The notes: generated by a model from the letters alone, not told the origin. Counted from the first letter of the stretch, positions 1 through 11,378 are shown. The stretch is 64,000 nucleotides of DNA from Ascoidea rubescens DSM 1968 (GCF_001661345.1 NW_017962913.1:3156941-3220940), one strand, 5' to 3'. Made by a program: numbers and translations.

Positions 1-2488
1 TTTTAAATAGTTGAATTAAGTTTCAAGAAATGAATTAGGAGATGTGCAGAGAATCAGATACTAAGTGGTTGAATTGATGGGTTATTTTTGATTTAGTATT
101 GGTGGGGACTATTCTGCCCCAAAATATGAGTTGGTTTTGGTATCTAGTATGATAAGATGATAGTAGAGTGGTATAGTAATATTATTATGTAATAATTATA
201 ATAATTGTAATAATATGAAAATATGAAAATATGAAAATATGAAAATATGAAAATATAATTGATTATTTACAATTGAGATGAAAATAATAAAGTGGAAACG
301 ATAAACAATGATAAAGCCTTGTGAAAATTCCAAGAGATTCCAAGAAATTTAGAAATAGAGTGAAGGATGGGTTACGAAGAAGAAAGAAAATGGATTATTT
401 TTTGGATAAACGAAATTTATAGCAAGAAAGTTTAGAAAATTAAAAGTGGCGATAAATTTTAAATAACGATCAAGAGACAAAACTAATCTAGCAGAGTGGA
501 TGATAGAAGTATTATCTGTAGCAGTTGTTTATGGTGGTGAAAGCATAAACAATTGTTCGATTGTTGAGCGATTCAGCCATACAATGGATACAATGGATGC
601 ACGTCGAGAGAAAACAGCCGGAATGGGAAGATTGAAATGGGTGGGCCACCCATTGGAAATTGCTGAAAGCGGCAGTGCTGGAGTTTCGTGATGAAGGGCC
701 CTTATGACTCAACCCAATTAGGAAAGAGGAGAGATATATGAATAAAGCAGCGGTAAGTGATGATTGGAATTCACTTTTAAGAAAATATCTACCGGATAAT
801 AAGTTCTATTTTCTTTGCGAGATGTACCTGAACTTGTGGGTTTGGCTCAACATCAAATGGCGAAGCTTAGCATGCTCAAAAATAGACTGAATTCACAAAA
901 AAAAATTTCAAACTTGTTTTGTGCAAGTGCCAGCTCAGCTGAGAACAGGACTAATTTCCGAAAGTTCGCGCCTGGACAAAAGAAGATAGGAAACACGAAA
1001 TGTGAAACATTGTATTATATACTATTAGCAGTCCTCATCAGAAGCAAAAACATTATATCGCTGTCTTCAATAACCTGCGAATCCCCTATTGCCATGTTAG
1101 AGAAGGGCAAATAACAAGCAGAAAGTGACAATTTTCGGTACATACAAAAACAAATTGTGGTCCTTTTCAGGTGGTTCAAAAATTGGAGGCAGTTTCAGGT
1201 TTTAATGATACATTGAGCTATCTCAAGATTCGAGATCAAAGAAAGTTGTTGGATTGCCAACTTGGTTAAAATTAGTGAGATTACGGTTATCTATTTTTCC
1301 ATTGATTTTCGAAGTTTGAATTTCTGCTTTTGACAAATATTTGTCAAACATTTGATAAAACGCATTAGAAAAATCTCTCAAATCATCGCCTTTTGTCCAT
1401 CAGCATGAGAATATTATCAAAATAGTGCGAGAATATATGGTATCTCCCACAGTCCCGTTTAAGACAGACCCTTGGTGGGGCTGATCGTGGAAGCGCGAAC
1501 CAGAGGGGAGCAACCGCAGCTCTGAGCAGGGTTTGCACACCGTGGTGGACGCGGCCCTCCCTGCTGTTTCGCGCAGCCTCCAGTCGTGCTGCCTGGAGCC
1601 CTACTTCGAGCCCTGCGCCAGCCCTGCGGTGCTTCCATTGTGGTGGAGCGTCACACAACTGCCTTTGTTAGAGAGCTTTTGTGCTTTGGAGCTCCGAGAA
1701 ACGTCGGCCCAGGCCTTTGGTCGCAGCAATTGATGGAAAAGAGTGGATAGCAACATTGCAATGTGGGTCTGTTTCCTCTTTGCAATGATTGTGATTTGAA
1801 ATAACAAACACAGTTCCCACAAGGTTTTTTGCTCAATCAACAATTTGTTGCAACTTTGTTTTTTTATCTCCCTTTTGCTTCGTTTCAATTCAAAAGTCCA
1901 AAGCTTGGAAATTTATTGGCTGTTTTTTATCTTATGATTATGCTAAAACATTAAACAAAGCACACTTTATCCAAAATTCTATTTGAGCTGTCTTTTTTTT
2001 TACAAATAGACCACCCACCTCACTAATAAACCACTTTTTAACCATGCATTTAGTAGTTATTGGTGGCACAAATGTTTTTCTCTTTTTTTAACATTCTTTT
2101 AGCTGTCCATTTTTTGTTCATGTTCTATTCGTTTTTTGGTATTTTTCTGCTCAATTTTTTTCCAATTTTATTGTAATCCTTAATATATTCTTTTATTTGA
2201 ACTCTATATTTATCTTTTTTTTCTTTTTTTAAATCAAAATATTAATAAACAATTAAAAATTTACTATAAAATCATACAATTATCTTCCATAATTTTGTTT
2301 GAATTGCTTTTTACCTTTTACTTATATATTATCATTATCTTATATCATATTATATATCATCTTCTTAATAATAATCTCTTCAATTTCTATTTAAACTTCC
2401 ATTGATTCCTTTTTAATATCCTTAACTTCATTTCAGTTTCAAATCATAATCATAACCATAACCACAATAATTAATAATAAATATAATA
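1..2488. other. Gene-free left arm upstream of the first ATO gene
   Basis: I see no convincing gene. The short open frames here mostly begin with non-ATG codons, lack recognisable domains and do not extend. The stretch holds an 8-bp tandem repeat (215-254), a sharply GC-rich patch at about 1440-1720, and a T-rich promoter-like run just before the ATO gene. It may include the distal promoter of that gene or the end of a gene lying outside the window. Confidence 0.5.
215..254. repeat. Tandem repeat ATGAAAAT x5
   Basis: Five perfect copies of the 8-bp unit ATGAAAAT in non-coding AT-rich DNA. A simple microsatellite. Confidence 0.9.
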
Positions 2489-3391
2489 ATGTCCACTGCT
2501 CACAAACGCTCTTCAAGCAAACTTCAACAAGAAGAAGTATCCGATTCTGATCGCGATGATTACGACAACTATGTCTACATTGGCAAAACAAAAGTCGACA
2601 AAGACGAACTCTTAAAGACTTTATGCCTCTCAAAAACACTTACCATGGGAAACCAATACCAAAATTTAATCTCAAAACTAGACAATATCGAAAAAAACTC
2701 AACCGCTAATCAATCTCAACCAAACACAATTAAAAAGTCTCCTCAACATCTCTTTGCCAACCCAGGCCCTTTAGGTCTATGTTCTTTTGCTCTAACCACT
2801 TTCTTATTCTCCTTGTGTAACGCAAGAGCTATGGGTATTGAGTCTGAAAACATTGTAGCCGGTTTAGCTTTCTTTTATGGTGGCTTCATCCAATTTGTCG
2901 CTGGTATCTTCTGCTTCATCGTCGGTGACACCTTTGGCTGTTGTGCCTTTGCTTCTTATGGTGGCTTTTGGATGTCCTGGGGTGCTATTCACACTGATGC
3001 CTTTGGTATTAGATCTGCTTATGGTGACGATGTTCAACAATTCAACAATGCAATGGGCTTTTACAACATCTCCTGGGCCATCTACACCTTATTCATGGCT
3101 CTTTGCACGCTTAAAGACAGCTGCTATTTCTGCTCTTTATTATGGGTGGTTGTCGTCGTCTTTACTGTCAATGGTACCTCAAAATTCACTGACTCATTAG
3201 CCTGTGCAAGAGCTGGCGGTGTTCTAGGTGTTATCGCTGCTCTTCTTGCCTTCTTTATTGCCTACACTAACCTTTCAACAAACGAAAACTCATACATCCA
3301 CGTCAAAACCTTTATGATGCCTGACTTTAGCAAAAGCAAAAAAAGAGTTGCTGACTTGGAACAAAATTCATCAAGCGAAGAAAGCTCTTAA
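2489..3391 (+). CDS. ATO/GPR1-FUN34-YaaH family transporter, copy 1
   Basis: A 300-residue plasma-membrane protein of the GPR1/FUN34/YaaH (ATO) family, known for acetate uptake and ammonium export. The family signature NPGPLGL is at residues 91-97, followed by about six hydrophobic segments that include the FFYGGFIQFVAGIF and SYGGFW regions. The first 90 residues are hydrophilic and Ser/Asp-rich. They contain a block around residues 24-50 (DDYDNYVYIGKTKVDKDEL) that is closely repeated in the second copy at 6895. Compared with that copy this protein is Cys-rich in the membrane part and uses more C-ending codons. The start is an ATG after a T/A-rich leader. Family assignment is firm; which of ADY2/ATO2/ATO3 it matches and its substrate cannot be read from sequence. 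Confidence 0.93.
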   Translation: MSTAHKRSSSKLQQEEVSDSDRDDYDNYVYIGKTKVDKDELLKTLCLSKTLTMGNQYQNLISKLDNIEKNSTANQSQPNTIKKSPQHLFANPGPLGLCSFALTTFLFSLCNARAMGIESENIVAGLAFFYGGFIQFVAGIFCFIVGDTFGCCAFASYGGFWMSWGAIHTDAFGIRSAYGDDVQQFNNAMGFYNISWAIYTLFMALCTLKDSCYFCSLLWVVVVVFTVNGTSKFTDSLACARAGGVLGVIAALLAFFIAYTNLSTNENSYIHVKTFMMPDFSKSKKRVADLEQNSSSEESS

Positions 3392-6300
3392 GAATTTTTT
3401 AATTTCAACATCAGTTCAGCACTGATAAACAGTTATATTATCAAATGAAATAAAAAAAAAATAAAAAACTGCTTTTCTATTTTTATATTATTTTTATATT
3501 ATTTTTTTTATTTTGGTCTTTGGTTTGATTGTTTCTTTAGATTTCTTTAAATTTCCTTAAATTTTATCTAATTTTATCTTATTTTATTTTATTTTATTTT
3601 ATTTTATTTTATCTTATCTAATTTTGTCCAGTATAGGTTGCTACAACATCAATACAGTTGTATTATAATTAACTCGATTCTATTGTAGTAGTACAAAAAA
3701 AAATATCTACCATCAGTGTGAGTATCAAATAAAATAATTGAATTTTCCCTGAAGTGTGCTAAAACTTAGTTTATTCCAATACGGTTTGCTTGCTTTTTCT
3801 TAGCAAAGGCGCGAAAACACTTCACTTCACTTCACTTCATTTATTTTTTATCCTATTGTCCAAAGATAATAGCTAAAATGAATCAATAAATTCAATCATC
3901 TTTGTGAAAATGACTTTTAGAAATAAAACCAAAAACATCCTTCATCTAGCATACAAGAATATAATGAAATCAACAAATCAACAAATCGAAAAACAATCCT
4001 AAAAGCAAACATTGGGTGCACCTGCAATTAAAGTTTGACACATTAATTTTCAACTGACAGAAAACGGTTTCTCTGTTTCCGAGACAATCCTGCAGCTTTT
4101 TTTAAAAAGCTTCAGCAAGCTAGTCGAAAAAATATAAACTGCTTTATTTTGAGAAGCATATAAGAAAAATCAAAATGGATAGAATGAAAATTCGGGCAAG
4201 ATAAAAGAATTCAAAAGTTTGAAAGGTGCAGATTCAACTTATTACAATGCCAGCTTTATCAGAATCAACACAGATTTAAGCTAATTAATGATTCAATGTT
4301 TCCACAAAATAAGTTTGTATCTTGATTTAAACAAATTACCCGATAACTGTCATGTTAACTAATCTCGCTATTTGTTGTAAAAAAAAAGATTACTCCCAAA
4401 TCATATCAAAACGAATAAGTAGAGAGGCTGTTGTTAAACTAAAATTTTAGACAAATCAATTTGTCTTTTGATTTTATTGATTTCAAAAACATATTTTAAA
4501 TAAAAATTTCAAAAAAAAGCTTCAAAAAAAAATTTCAAAAAAAATTTCATTCAAATAGTTGTAAAGATACGCTCAAACACTCTTATCTTTTTCAACTGAA
4601 TTGTTTTATCTAATCCGAGATTTAACGAATTGGAGTTTAGCTCTTTAAAAGATAAACCAAAACTAAAATCCTGGCGGGAGTCTTCGGAATTTGACTTCAT
4701 TTCATCTTTACTCAACATTATTCATAGTTTCACAAATTGAATTTAGTTTTCTAACAAGATAAACAGAAAACCCACCAGTTTCCTAGGCCTTTGGAGGCAA
4801 CATGTGTTGCAGCTCTACTTTTTTGAATCTGTAAAAGTTCTTGTTGAAAAGCTTGTTGCCATATTCTCAAAAATTGCTAAAATTTTCTTCAAGTAATCTA
4901 TTAATCTACCGGCTTCAATCAATATTTTGCGTTTGTTTACAGGACCAATTCTGCTTTATTCTCAAGAATCTATAGCATCATCCAGCATCCGATTGGTGAT
5001 TAAACTGGATAGTAAATACTTGAGAAAAGTTGAAAACTAATAATAACTTGTAAACTCATGTTATTACCTAAGAAAAATTGGATGGCAAAAACTCTTGTTT
5101 TTCTGCAAGCAAATAGTATTAAAAATAATACCTTAAAAAATAGATGAAACTTGCTGCGTTTTACAAGAAGTTATTTTAACAAATCTTCAGTTTTCTACCC
5201 CAATATTTATCTTCCTTAGCCGTACTGGTTTACAGCTTCAACAGAGCCCTCGAAATTATTCCCAAACGATTACCATCTCATGATTTGCTTGTTGTACAAG
5301 TTCACGAAAATTCATGAACCTTTATGAGCTTGGTGGTTTCGTTTTTTTTCAGTTTGCGGTTGGAATTTTCTAGATATTCTAAATATGAACAGAATCTTGT
5401 CCACAGATATCTGGCGCAAACCACTCAATTCCAACAAAACCAGTAACCTTGATATTGGCTCCACTGGACATGGACCTGAAGCTGTAGTTTGCAAGAAAGT
5501 CACAAATTCTATCCTAAAAACAACGATTTTTTTTTAGTTTCCGATCCTGCAACCTATTGGCTTTGACAATACATTAATGGTAGAGGATATATGAGTTACA
5601 GCTATCGACTGCTTTCTTTTGATACTCTCCTACAGAAGTTAGTAAAATGTGCAGCTATTACAGTAATGGCATTAGCTGCATTGTTCGTAAACAATCTCTC
5701 GCTCTTCCTAAGGGTTCTAAGTGCATACTTTGCGAAGGCCCTCTAGTGGAGTGGCTGCTTTGAGAAGGGTCTTACTGTTCCACACAAACTCCACCAAACA
5801 AAGAAGGGGAGCATGCCTACACAGCAGAAATAGCCATGATCGTTATATCCTGCTGTTGATGATCAGATGGAACAAACAATCTTGTCTTAGAGTGTGGCTA
5901 AGGGTACTGGTGATACTGCTGGTACTGGTGATCCTGCTATTATTCTTGAACAAAACAAGGGCCAGTTGAGGTATTTAACGATTGGTCAGGGTTTTCCAGC
6001 ACACAAAAATTGGTTTCAGAACAGACAACCTACAATTGGGTAAAGATCAAACGAGAAAAAAAATGGCTTCAATATCAAAATCCATGTTATATTAAAAGCA
6101 CACCATTGAGAGCCATGTCAATAACTTGAAGTCAAAAAACTAACTGAGGGCAATGAAAAACGCCGATTGGAAAGCGAGAAAAATTGGTTTATTAGAAGAT
6201 AAAATTTTAATTATAAACAATAAAGTGTACATGGAAATAAAGAAATAAAAAACTATTGAACTAAAGGTTAAAACTACTATCAACTAAAATGAACTTTAAC

Positions 6301-6894
6301 GATTCCTAGGCTTTATAGTAGTATTTTTGATCCGATTTATATCTAAAGTAAACAAAAAGAGAGACGATTTATGGTTTCTATATTAAAAAAATGATTATGG
6401 TTTTATGAGTCTTCCTAAGAACGCTGTTGATGGTTTATCATTGGGTCCGAAATCTAAATATAATTAGATTTTTTGTTTTCTCTTGGTGGTTGTTTTTTTC
6501 CAGTCAATATATTAGTGTCACCTTACTAAGATATTTATGTTTAGTATGACTTTTTTGACAAATTTTGTTGTACAGTGGATAGTTGTTACTATTAATGTTA
6601 AAATATTGAATAAATGTGTGAGTGTGGTTATCCGAAAAAATTCTATTTTATCAATTATATTGATTGGATTTGAACAAAATCAAAATATATATAAAGTTGA
6701 AGTTTTCCAGTGTAAAATTTCAATTGGACTTTTATTTGTTTTTCTTTTTATGTTAATTATTATACAACAATTCAACAGTTCAATTCAATTCAATACAAAA
6801 TCATAAACTGATAATTCAATAATTCAATTATTAATTATATCACTATTCAACAAAGGATATATTTAGTTTAAATCAATTTAATTAATCGATTATA
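3392..6894. other. 3.5-kb gene-free interval between the two ATO genes
   Basis: Very long for a compact yeast genome. I find no domain-bearing frame. It holds an ATTTT repeat (3581-3610), short ACTTC repeats near 3819-3838, poly-A/T tracts, and a slightly GC-richer stretch at 5700-5970 with repeated ctggtgat/ctgctggt words. The last 200 bp is the T/A-rich leader of the downstream ATO gene. It could hold regulatory DNA, an unrecognised RNA, or an eroded gene. Confidence 0.5.
3581..3610. repeat. ATTTT tandem repeat
   Basis: Six perfect copies of ATTTT downstream of the first ATO gene, with imperfect copies on either side. Confidence 0.85.
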
Positions 6895-7704
6895 ATGGGT
6901 GCTGATAAATATAACAATCATTCAGATTCAGATTCTGAACATGAAGACTATGATAATTTTGTCTATGTTGGTAATACTAAAGTTAATAAAGATGATTTGA
7001 TTAAAACATTATGTTTATCAAAAACAATGACAAACACTCCTAACAACAGTAACCAACAAGTCAATGAACCAAAACAATTTAGACAATTTGCCAACCCTGG
7101 ACCATTGGGATTGACTGGATTTGCATTAACCACATTTGTGTTTTCGTTAGCTCAAGCTAGATTTTTGGGGGTTAGCAATGTCAGTATTGCATCTGGTGTT
7201 GCATTCTTCTATGGAGGATTTATTCAATTTGTTGCTGGTATTTTTCAATTTATTAATGGAAACACATTTGGTACAACGGCATTTGGATCTTATGGTGGTT
7301 TTTGGATGGCCTGGGGAGCAGTTCATACTCCAGCATTTGGAATGAAATCTCAATATGAGGATGAGACTCAATGGGATAATGCAGTTGGTTTCTTCAATTT
7401 ATCATGGGCTATTTTCACATTTATTATCTCAATTTGTACAATGAAGGACACAGTTGCATTCTGTGCATTATTATGGATTTCAGGTGTTGGATTTTTGCTC
7501 AATGCTATCGCTAAATTTACTCAATCATTAACTGTTGCCAGAATTGGTGGATGCTGGGGTATTGCAATTGCACTATTAGCTTGGTTCATTGCATTTACTG
7601 AATTAGCAACACCAGAAAACTCTTATATTGTTATCAAAAGTCCAATGATGCCTCGATTTGGAGCTGAAAAAGCCAAACAACAAGATCTTGAGAAACAAAA
7701 TTAA
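6895..7704 (+). CDS. ATO/GPR1-FUN34-YaaH family transporter, copy 2
   Basis: A 269-residue paralogue of the protein at 2489-3391 on the same strand. NPGPLGL is at residues 67-73, then about six membrane segments with the same FFYGGFIQFVAGIF and SYGGFWM blocks, and a C-terminal MMPRF segment matching MMPDF in copy 1. The N-terminal motif HEDYDNFVYVGNTKVNKDDL is conserved between the copies, although the linkers around it differ in length. Family members act at the plasma membrane in acetate/ammonium transport. Codon use is more AT-rich than copy 1. The pair looks like an old tandem duplication whose spacer has grown or lost genes (inference). Exact orthology among ATO1/2/3 is not resolved. Confidence 0.93.
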   Translation: MGADKYNNHSDSDSEHEDYDNFVYVGNTKVNKDDLIKTLCLSKTMTNTPNNSNQQVNEPKQFRQFANPGPLGLTGFALTTFVFSLAQARFLGVSNVSIASGVAFFYGGFIQFVAGIFQFINGNTFGTTAFGSYGGFWMAWGAVHTPAFGMKSQYEDETQWDNAVGFFNLSWAIFTFIISICTMKDTVAFCALLWISGVGFLLNAIAKFTQSLTVARIGGCWGIAIALLAWFIAFTELATPENSYIVIKSPMMPRFGAEKAKQQDLEKQN

Positions 7705-8850
7705 ATAGTAACCCCATGTTCAGAGAGTTTTAAACAACATGGGATATCAATATGAGCTGTTAATATGAGATTTCAATTGGAGATGAAATCAAGTTTGTAT
7801 CGCTTTACAATTATAAGTTACGGCTGTTTTACATTTTTTTAAATTTTTAACTCTTTTTATTATATTTTTTGTCTAAAAGGTGGTTTTAGAACCTAGAAGT
7901 AGATGAAGTTATACAAAATTTGGTAATTTTTTTTTGTATTATAAATTTTTTTCACCTTTCTCTCTTATAGTCATTTGATTCATTGTTAATCATCGTACAT
8001 AGTTCATTTAATTAGTAATTTTTATTGTGTCGAGATACCAGTCCAGAGAAAACCCAGAACAATGGAAAAACCAGTGTTTGGAATGCGGCTCCCAAAGAAG
8101 AAAGAGGGAAAACCACTATATATTCGGTGTCCGGCTTTGGTCTTTTTTCGGGGTGTGTGTTGGCACCGGATCTCGCTGGCGCTAAGCGGATCTTGCTCAT
8201 GTTATGAGGGGACTACAAGCACGTGATTCGAACTCGTACCCGATATCCCGCGTGTTATTTTTGGAACTGCATTTCCAAGAATCTCACGTGCACGGTCATG
8301 TGTAGCGCTTGTTTTTATGCACACGCCAGCATATATGTGTACCGAGCGCAGAATAGCGCTGGCGTGAACTGCCGGCTGCCGACACTCTTCGTGAGCGGTG
8401 AGCGGTCGCGCCCAAACCGGTAGCGGGTTTTTGCGATGGAGTGGGACCCACCTCATGTTATCTCACATCTAGCATTTCCAGCCCAGGAGGATATATTATC
8501 CACAGCTGTATTTCCTCTTCTCAGCTGGAGACTCTTTTGTATTCTTTACTGGATTATATATTTGTTGTATAAAATGCCAATTTGCATTTCAAATAGATCT
8601 TTATAACTACATACTCACAGCTTGCCTACTCATTAGCCACTGCTCATTAACTTTCTCACACACTTCGTTATCATTATTATCATCATCAATTTTTTTTCTT
8701 CGCTTGAAATTTCAATGATCAAATTTTTTTTATACTATTGATCGCCAGTAATAATTACCACTTAAATATATCTGATTTTGTGCATATTTAACCAGTCTCT
8801 ACTGCTTTGCAAAACCTATATTCTTACTCTTCATCTTATTTTCTCATAGA
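7705..8850. other. Intergenic region with a GC-rich, fold-back patch
   Basis: Lies between the ATO copy and PTC6. The middle (about 8025-8460) is clearly GC-richer than both flanks and holds CACGTG boxes and an imperfect fold-back (8220-8291). Short open frames on both strands here overlap each other and show no domain. The last 300 bp is AT-rich and pyrimidine-rich and probably forms the PTC6 promoter and leader. Confidence 0.5.
8220..8291. repeat. Imperfect inverted repeat around CACGTG boxes
   Basis: GCACGTGATTC on the left is mirrored by GAATCTCACGTGC on the right, with 2 extra bases in the second arm. Between them lies a smaller hairpin, TTGGAA..TTTCCAA. CACGTG is the core of bHLH sites (Cbf1/Tye7/Pho4 type). 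The minus strand also carries GTTCGAATC, a tRNA B-box-like core, but no intact tRNA folds here. Confidence 0.5.
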
Positions 8851-10386
8851 ATGTCAATCAATGTACTACTTTCAAACTCTTCCTTATCGTATAGCATTCC
8901 CAATCAGCTACTGAAATGCTCGTTAAATCTTTTAATGATCAACCGGAAGAGATCAGATTTACTCAAATATAATTACAAGTCTGATTATCGCAGAAATCAT
9001 AATCTCAATAATAGAAGATTCTTTTCAGAATACGTCTATTTTCCAATTCTAAATACAAAATCCAATGATTCAATTTTATATAATAGCTCAAATAATTTAA
9101 ATTTCAAAGCGAGACTCAAGATCCCTATATTAAAATCTCCATCCCATTTTGGCCATGCAACCTCTCGAGTTAATAGAGTTTATAATGAAGACAAATTATC
9201 AGCTGCAGTCTTACATTTGCCCTTAAATATCTACAATAAAAACATAACGAATATCATTCATAGTAACCACCTTCATGATATAAAAGAACAAGCTCTAAGA
9301 GTCTTTAATTTCAACATCTTTGACGGCCATGGCGGAATTCAAACAGCAAATTATTTATCTAAAAATTTATCCAAAACCATTGAAAGTTTTCCAATCAATA
9401 ACTTAAATGAATCGTATTTAAAAGACTTGATATCCCTATATATTAAAAAAATCGGCGGAAGTTATTGGAAAAGATTTTATAATAAATTGGATTTATTTTA
9501 TAAAAAAAACTTTGACAAAAATTTAAACCAATATGATGATTTAAATCTAAGATTGCCCTTGGCTTTTTTAACTTTAGATTTACAATTATTCGAAGTAACA
9601 AAAAATTATGTCAACAATAAAAATAATTTAAATAATCCAAATCATAACGATAATGAAATTAATAACACCACTACCATCAATGAACAAAATTTGGAAAGCT
9701 CAGGTTCAACCTCAACTTCAGTCTTTATTTATAATTTGAATCCTAACGACAATAAAATTTATTTTGAGGAAAACACCGTCAGCAAACTCATAATTTCTCA
9801 TATTGGCGATACGAAAGCAATAATTTGCGATAAATATGGTTCAGCAAGACCATTAACTTCAAATCATCATCCTTCATCTCCTGTTGAAGCAACTCGACTA
9901 AGTACTTTTTCTTCATCCTTTTTCACCGATTCCTTTGGAGAAGAAAGATTCCTAAACTATGCCAACACAAGAGCTTTTGGCGATTTTGTAGCAAAATCAA
10001 AGGGCATTTCTGCCGAACCAGATATTCTCAGTTTTATAATTGGTGATTCTAAATTGATCAAAGAAAAAAACAACTACATCAACCAAACTGTCGGCAAAAT
10101 CGGTGGTGACGAATCATTTTTAATATTATGCTCTGACGGTGTCACTAACCATGTAACTGATCAAGAAATAGTCGATTTGGTAATGAGCACTGCTAATAGA
10201 GGAATGAAAAGAGGTTCCCCACAATTTTGCGCAGAAGAAATAGTCAAGTTTGTTGAAGCAGTTGGTGGTGATGATAATGCCACTTGCTTGGTGATAAAAC
10301 TAAATGGTTGGGGAAAATGGCCTTTAGTAGATCGAACAGGAAACTTAAGAGAAGAAAGATTAAAAGATGGTCCAAGAAGAAGATAA
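8851..10386 (+). CDS. PTC6: Mitochondrial PP2C-type protein phosphatase, PTC6-like
   Basis: A 511-residue metal-dependent Ser/Thr phosphatase (PP2C/PPM). Visible motifs in order: SRVNRVYNED near the domain start, FDGHGG near residue 158, SHIGDTKA, a RAFGDF motif in place of the usual RALGDF, SAEPDI, LCSDGV and GGDDNAT near residue 471. These supply the acidic metal ligands. The first ~60 residues are rich in Lys, Arg, Asn and Ser and poor in acids, consistent with a mitochondrial presequence. The SHFGHATSRxNRxYNED entry resembles the Ptc6/Aup1 branch, which acts in the mitochondrion (mitophagy, PDH dephosphorylation). An Asn-rich insertion sits at about 255-285. The family is certain; the PTC6 paralogue call is likely. 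Confidence 0.8.
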   Translation: MSINVLLSNSSLSYSIPNQLLKCSLNLLMINRKRSDLLKYNYKSDYRRNHNLNNRRFFSEYVYFPILNTKSNDSILYNSSNNLNFKARLKIPILKSPSHFGHATSRVNRVYNEDKLSAAVLHLPLNIYNKNITNIIHSNHLHDIKEQALRVFNFNIFDGHGGIQTANYLSKNLSKTIESFPINNLNESYLKDLISLYIKKIGGSYWKRFYNKLDLFYKKNFDKNLNQYDDLNLRLPLAFLTLDLQLFEVTKNYVNNKNNLNNPNHNDNEINNTTTINEQNLESSGSTSTSVFIYNLNPNDNKIYFEENTVSKLIISHIGDTKAIICDKYGSARPLTSNHHPSSPVEATRLSTFSSSFFTDSFGEERFLNYANTRAFGDFVAKSKGISAEPDILSFIIGDSKLIKEKNNYINQTVGKIGGDESFLILCSDGVTNHVTDQEIVDLVMSTANRGMKRGSPQFCAEEIVKFVEAVGGDDNATCLVIKLNGWGKWPLVDRTGNLREERLKDGPRRR

Positions 10387-10874
10387 TCTTTCATCTCCAA
10401 TACTTGAATAACTATTTGACTTTACACACCTATATCTACAAGTGTATTCCGGTCCACAACCGCACTTCCGGTTCAGTTTCGATCTCGAGAGTATATGCAC
10501 AAGTATGTGAGATACATTACAGTGGTTGGAAGATGAGATTCGAACTGCAAATTCAAATTTTGACTTCCGATGCTCTGATCTCGGAATGATGCTGCACCAT
10601 CTCAATCGAACCCCAACACAAACCGGATTGACCGGTTTAATAGCTACATATCGCTTCTAAGGCCAATTACAAATATTGATATCTCAAATAAGCCCTCTTA
10701 TCCAAAACTGTTTCTGCGTTTAATCTGTAAAACAATGCTACATCTACAAATTAAAAATAAAGTATATAAAAGATCCTGTTTTTGGTCTAAGAGCTATTGT
10801 TTTTATGGTGTTGTTTGTGAGTTAAGCAAAATTTGCTGGAGAAATCAGTTGTTATATATTTCTTTTTCACTGCG

Positions 10875-10910
10875 TGCTGAGATATTCCGAGATTGATGAA
10901 TATCCCAGCA
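10875..10910. promoter_or_regulatory. 13-bp dyad in the histone H4 promoter
   Basis: TGCTGAGATATTC (10875-10887) and GAATATCCCAGCA (10898-10910) are reverse complements at 12 of 13 positions, with a 10-bp spacer. The dyad lies 40 bp upstream of a TATA box and about 160-190 bp upstream of the H4 start, where histone upstream activating sites usually lie. The binding protein is unknown. Confidence 0.6.
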
Positions 10911-10949
10911 CATTTACTCACTTTTCATTTCTTTTCCTTCTACTTTTGG

Positions 10950-10957
10950 TATATAAA
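10950..10957 (+). promoter_or_regulatory. TATA box of histone H4
   Basis: TATATAAA about 110 bp before the H4 ATG, a normal distance for a strong yeast promoter. Confidence 0.75.
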
Positions 10958-11030
10958 TCACACCTTGCCCCTTCAAACTTTCATTAATGTTCTCTTTCTC
11001 TTGGTTCTGGCAAGTTGACTAATTTACTAA

Positions 11031-11378
<348 letters not shown>

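Noticed and set aside
500-1114. Short open frames (63-99 codons) in the left arm
   Set aside because: No domain, no conserved feature; the two near 500-712 overlap on opposite strands.
1383-1888. Overlapping frames on both strands in the GC block
   Set aside because: Frames begin at non-ATG codons and arise because stop codons are rare in GC-rich DNA.
5721-5969. 82-codon frame in the ATO spacer
   Set aside because: No recognisable domain, and the hydrophobic Leu/Val tail comes from a ctggtgat-type repeat.
8012-8456. Possible RNase P, SRP or other structured RNA gene
   Set aside because: I looked for conserved core words of these RNAs and found none; only a fold-back and E-boxes remain.
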